This document shows, in pieces, positions 31,054 through 33,631 of a stretch of DNA of 33,631 bases (positions are counted from its first letter, which is position 1; each line of letters begins with the position of its first letter). The stretch is from an uncultured Clostridia bacterium. Its GTDB lineage: Bacteria; Bacillota; Clostridia; Lachnospirales; Lachnospiraceae. The stretch spans positions 1 through 33,631 of the forward strand of contig CAMZAI010000003.1 of assembly GCA_947304065.1 (NCBI GenBank). Direction: 5' to 3'. The notes below the pieces were generated by a model that saw only the letters and a program-made list of their open reading frames with translations, ran no database searches and was not told the DNA's origin. Made by a program: the position numbers and the translations under genes.

Positions 31054-32361
31054 ATGGGTGACGAATTATTTGATCAGAATGCGGCAGAAACTACAGAGAT
31101 CATCGGCGAAGTAAGCGATGCGGTGACTGAAGTGGCAGAGTCTGTCGGGGCGTCGTTTGCGGTGACTGAGGAGGCTCCGGCATTTGAGACTCCGGCTTAT
31201 GAGGCTCCGGTTTACGAGAATCCGGTTGTTCCGGATTTTGCTCCCGCTCCTTTGGAGACGGGTAATATCCTGAACGCGGGCGCCGAGGTGCTCCGTGAGA
31301 TCAAGGCGAGAGTACTGGAACTTGACGAACTCAAGGTCAGGGTTTCGGATCTTGCGGAAAAGCAGCAGACGCTGGATAAGGAGATCGGGACAAAGCAGAA
31401 ATCGATGGATTCCGAGATTTCTTCGGTTCTGACCAAGCGCCGCGCAGAGGTGGAGAAGAGCTTTGACGAGACGATCGAGCAGACCCGCGGCCGTATCAAG
31501 AACGTGAAGGCAAAGCGCGACAAGTTCAAGGGAACCAAGGTCGATGAGAGAGTGTCGGCAGAAACAGCCGACCTTAACGAACAGATCAGGGGACTCAAAC
31601 AGGATGTCCGCGGTATATATTCGCGCGAACATATTTCGAGACTCTTCAATAATAATTATTTCTTTACGATGTTCATGCCCGACGGACTCGGTGATTTCCT
31701 TGTGATCCTTTTGTCAGTTGTGATACTTCTCGCTCTCCCGTTCGGAATTTACACATTCCTTCCCGAGACAGTGAAAAAACCGCTAATCCTGGTTGCTGTC
31801 TATGCGGGCGTGATCATACTTGCGCTGCTTATCTTTACGCTTATCTTCAAGCTCGTAAAGGAGAAGCATTCCGAAGCCCTCAAGCAGGCTAAGCTTCTTC
31901 GCGACAAGATCGACAGGCTCAAAAAGCGCATCAGGAAGATGGAGAAGAGTATCCGCAAGGACAAGGACGAGAGCCAATACGGACTTGAGAAGTACGATGA
32001 GGAGCTCAGCGGACTCGAGCATGAGCTTGACGACGTTATCGAGCGCAAGAAGCAGGCTCTTTCGGAGTTTGAGAACACAGCGAAGAAAGATATCACCGAG
32101 GAGATTAGGGCGCGCTACGCCGAAGAGCTTGACCGCATGAAGAGCGAAAATGAGGCAGCTTACAGGCAGCAGGCCGAGGCTGAGACGAAGATCAAGTCGC
32201 TCTCGCTTGACATTTCCTCGAAGTATGAGACATATCTCGGCAAGGAGAACCTGAGCGTTCCGATGCTCGACAGTCTCCTTGACATCATTGATAAGGGCAA
32301 TGCGAAGAACGTTGCCGAAGCAATAACCTATTATAAGAATAATCTGACCGGAACAGTATGA
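31054..32361 (+). CDS. coiled-coil protein with two central membrane helices, function unknown
   Basis: I do not recognise a characterised family. The 435-residue protein has an acidic N-terminus (MGDELFDQNAAETTEI) and a Pro/Tyr/Glu repeat at about 44-70 (ETPAYEAPVYENPVVP). A first coiled coil at about 75-190 is rich in Lys/Glu and followed by two closely spaced helices (about 214-235 and 242-267). A second, highly basic then acidic coiled coil lies at about 270-390, with a short tail. Both coiled arms should be on the same, probably cytoplasmic, side. It is co-directional with recR (20 bases) and overlaps the DUF5711-like gene by 4 bases. A scaffold at the membrane is a guess. Confidence 0.7.
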   Translation: MGDELFDQNAAETTEIIGEVSDAVTEVAESVGASFAVTEEAPAFETPAYEAPVYENPVVPDFAPAPLETGNILNAGAEVLREIKARVLELDELKVRVSDLAEKQQTLDKEIGTKQKSMDSEISSVLTKRRAEVEKSFDETIEQTRGRIKNVKAKRDKFKGTKVDERVSAETADLNEQIRGLKQDVRGIYSREHISRLFNNNYFFTMFMPDGLGDFLVILLSVVILLALPFGIYTFLPETVKKPLILVAVYAGVIILALLIFTLIFKLVKEKHSEALKQAKLLRDKIDRLKKRIRKMEKSIRKDKDESQYGLEKYDEELSGLEHELDDVIERKKQALSEFENTAKKDITEEIRARYAEELDRMKSENEAAYRQQAEAETKIKSLSLDISSKYETYLGKENLSVPMLDSLLDIIDKGNAKNVAEAITYYKNNLTGTV

Positions 32362-33533
32362 GAGAAACAGACGAGAATTACGAAAGCGAATACGAGACGA
32401 CGAGGCGCCCCCGAAGCAGGGGCGCTGTCGTTGTGATGGCGGTGCTTGCGCTGGGTATCATAGGCGTTATCATCTGGACCGTTGTGATGAAAAAGACGAC
32501 TTATACCTCGTGGGAGGCCGTGAGCAGGACCGAGAACATCCCGAACGCGCTCTGCATGGAGACTGACGGGGGATATATTCTTTATAACAGCGACGGTGCC
32601 GAAGGGCACGATCGCGACGGGCATGTAATCTGGAAGATAAGCTATGACCTGACTTCTCCGATAGCTGCAGTGGGAGGAGATTTTGCCGCGTTTGCCGACA
32701 GAGGCGCCAATACCGTGCATGTGACGGACGGCTCAGGCTCGAACAATGTAATCAATGTTTCAGAGAAGATTGCCGATCTTTGTGTGTCGGGACAGGGCAA
32801 TACAGCTATAAGGACCGACGGCGGAGATTACGATCATATTTATATATATGATTTTTCGGGCAATATGCTCATTGATATAAAGACCGAGGTCCGCAAGTCG
32901 GGATTCCCGATTGCGATGGCGCTGTCAAATGACGGGAGTAAGCTGGTCACCTCGTACCTGCAGGCAGGACAGACCCAGGCAGCCTGGGTTACCTTTTATA
33001 ATTTCGGCGATGTCGGACAGAGCTACGCCGATAAAATAGTAGGAAGCTATTCGTTTGAAGACAGCCTGATCCCCGATGTGAGATTTCTCGGCAATGACCG
33101 TGTGCTGATCTCGGATGACAAGCTCAGTGTGCTCTATAAGTTCAGGGAGGTTCCCGAAGAGATAAAGCGCTTCACCGGAGAAGGCGCGACAGCGTCGGTC
33201 ACCGGGCACGGAAGCTGGTTTGCGATCTCGAAAAAGCAGAACGACGGAATATGTAAGATTACAGTATATAATAATAACGGTCAGGAGACCGCGTCGGTAG
33301 AGACCGGGATTGTCTACGATACGATGAATGTCGAAGGCGGCGAGCTGATTCTTTCCGGAGGGGATTCCTGCGTTATATACAGAAAGAACGGCAAGGAGAA
33401 ATTCAGGTCGAGGCTGAACGGCACTGTCTCGCTTATCATTCCTTCGGGAGCGGACGCCACATATACTGCCGTTGAGGACGGCTTCACAGAGGTTATCCGG
33501 CTGAAAACGGGAGAAGATGCAGTTACAGAATAA
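32358..33533 (+). CDS. DUF5711-like membrane-anchored beta-propeller protein
   Basis: A 391-residue protein with a short charged cytoplasmic lead containing RRPRSRG, one membrane helix (about 23-44, AVVVMAVLALGIIGVIIWTVVM), and a large extracytoplasmic domain of repeated beta blades (for example GGYILYNSDGAEGHDRDGHVIW, DHIYIYDFSGNMLIDIKTE, RVLISDDKLSVLYKF, DSCVIYRKNGKEKFRSRL), as in PQQ/WD-like propellers. Size, topology and place after the recR block match DUF5711 of Lachnospiraceae. Function unknown; an envelope sensor or wall-associated scaffold is possible. It starts within the stop of the preceding gene (ATGA). Confidence 0.78.
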   Translation: MRETDENYESEYETTRRPRSRGAVVVMAVLALGIIGVIIWTVVMKKTTYTSWEAVSRTENIPNALCMETDGGYILYNSDGAEGHDRDGHVIWKISYDLTSPIAAVGGDFAAFADRGANTVHVTDGSGSNNVINVSEKIADLCVSGQGNTAIRTDGGDYDHIYIYDFSGNMLIDIKTEVRKSGFPIAMALSNDGSKLVTSYLQAGQTQAAWVTFYNFGDVGQSYADKIVGSYSFEDSLIPDVRFLGNDRVLISDDKLSVLYKFREVPEEIKRFTGEGATASVTGHGSWFAISKKQNDGICKITVYNNNGQETASVETGIVYDTMNVEGGELILSGGDSCVIYRKNGKEKFRSRLNGTVSLIIPSGADATYTAVEDGFTEVIRLKTGEDAVTE

Positions 33534-33562
33534 ACCGAAAATTCCGAGCTATATAAGCAACT

Positions 33563-33592
33563 GAGACAGGAGCGCGGAGTTGTATATACAAT
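33563..33592 (+). promoter_or_regulatory. weak candidate promoter at the window end
   Basis: GAGACA (33563-33568), 18 bases, TACAAT (33587-33592), overlapping a 12-bp perfect palindrome TTGTATATACAA (33580-33591). It could serve a gene beyond the window. No gene can be supported in 33534-33631. Confidence 0.3.
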
Positions 33593-33631
33593 AGGCAAAA
33601 TTCTCTTTCGACTCCGAGCAACAAATGCAGT

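Noticed and set aside
1-33631. CRISPR arrays, prophage, integrase or restriction/defence island
   Set aside because: No regularly spaced direct repeats, Cas, integrase, transposase or restriction gene motifs were found on either strand.

Overview
The window looks like chromosome from a clostridial Firmicute, most likely of the Lachnospiraceae type. The indicators are strong AGGAGG-type ribosome binding sites, frequent TTG/GTG starts, a T-box leader in front of metG, PadR/DUF1700/DUF4097 and LytTR/DUF3021 pairs, a single-membrane (secretin-less) Tad pilus locus, and the order dnaX - ybaB - recR followed by a coiled-coil membrane protein and a DUF5711-like protein. Base composition is moderately GC-rich almost throughout; the main exception is an AT-rich gap at about 15400-15660. 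No tRNA, rRNA, CRISPR, integrase or transposase gene was seen. All assignments come from reading motifs; no database search was possible.

Layout. 1-3290: the 3' part of an RlmD/RumA-type rRNA uracil methyltransferase (its start lies upstream of the window), a GH5-type secreted lipoprotein glycosidase, and an AlkD-like DNA glycosylase. 3313-5892: a LytTR regulator with a DUF3021 membrane partner, a terminator, then an ABC ATPase and permease separated by two tandem hairpins. 5893-6171: a nested palindromic element with near-perfect 21-bp arms (REP/MITE-like), then a promoter. 6172-8658: a two-domain envelope transferase (CDP-glycerol glycerophosphotransferase fused to a GT4 glycosyltransferase) cut by an in-frame amber codon. 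8707-10876: an M18 aminopeptidase and a HAD phosphatase, then a terminator. 10984-13090: a PadR-DUF1700-DUF4097 operon whose promoter sits inside a 57-bp imperfect palindrome. 13080-15374: promoter, methionine-type T-box and metG.

15670-25791 is a Tad/Flp pilus operon of ten tightly packed genes: TadZ-like, TadA ATPase, TadB, TadC with a large extra domain, a 57-aa Flp-type prepilin, a large DUF5702-like pseudopilin-anchored protein, a TadE-like protein with two tandem Ada-type Cys clusters, a TadV prepilin peptidase, a second TadE/TadF-like pseudopilin, and a DUF6382/FHA protein. Together these can supply the motor, platform, pilin, processing peptidase, minor pilins and a phosphothreonine-reading regulator. 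Several genes overlap and have non-ATG starts, which suggests translational coupling.

25843-28038: a GlpP-type antiterminator with a hairpin over its ribosome binding site, a rhomboid protease, and a flavodoxin/SCP2 fusion. A small minus-strand gene (28082-28342) faces this operon across a shared terminator. 28482-33533: dnaX, ybaB, recR, a coiled-coil membrane protein and a DUF5711-like beta-propeller protein, apparently one operon that continues beyond the window.

The points most worth checking are the amber-interrupted transferase, the nested 21-bp-arm element, the palindromic PadR promoter, the Cys-cluster TadE with the rest of the Tad locus, the metG T-box discriminator base, and the AT-rich structured gap in front of the Tad operon.
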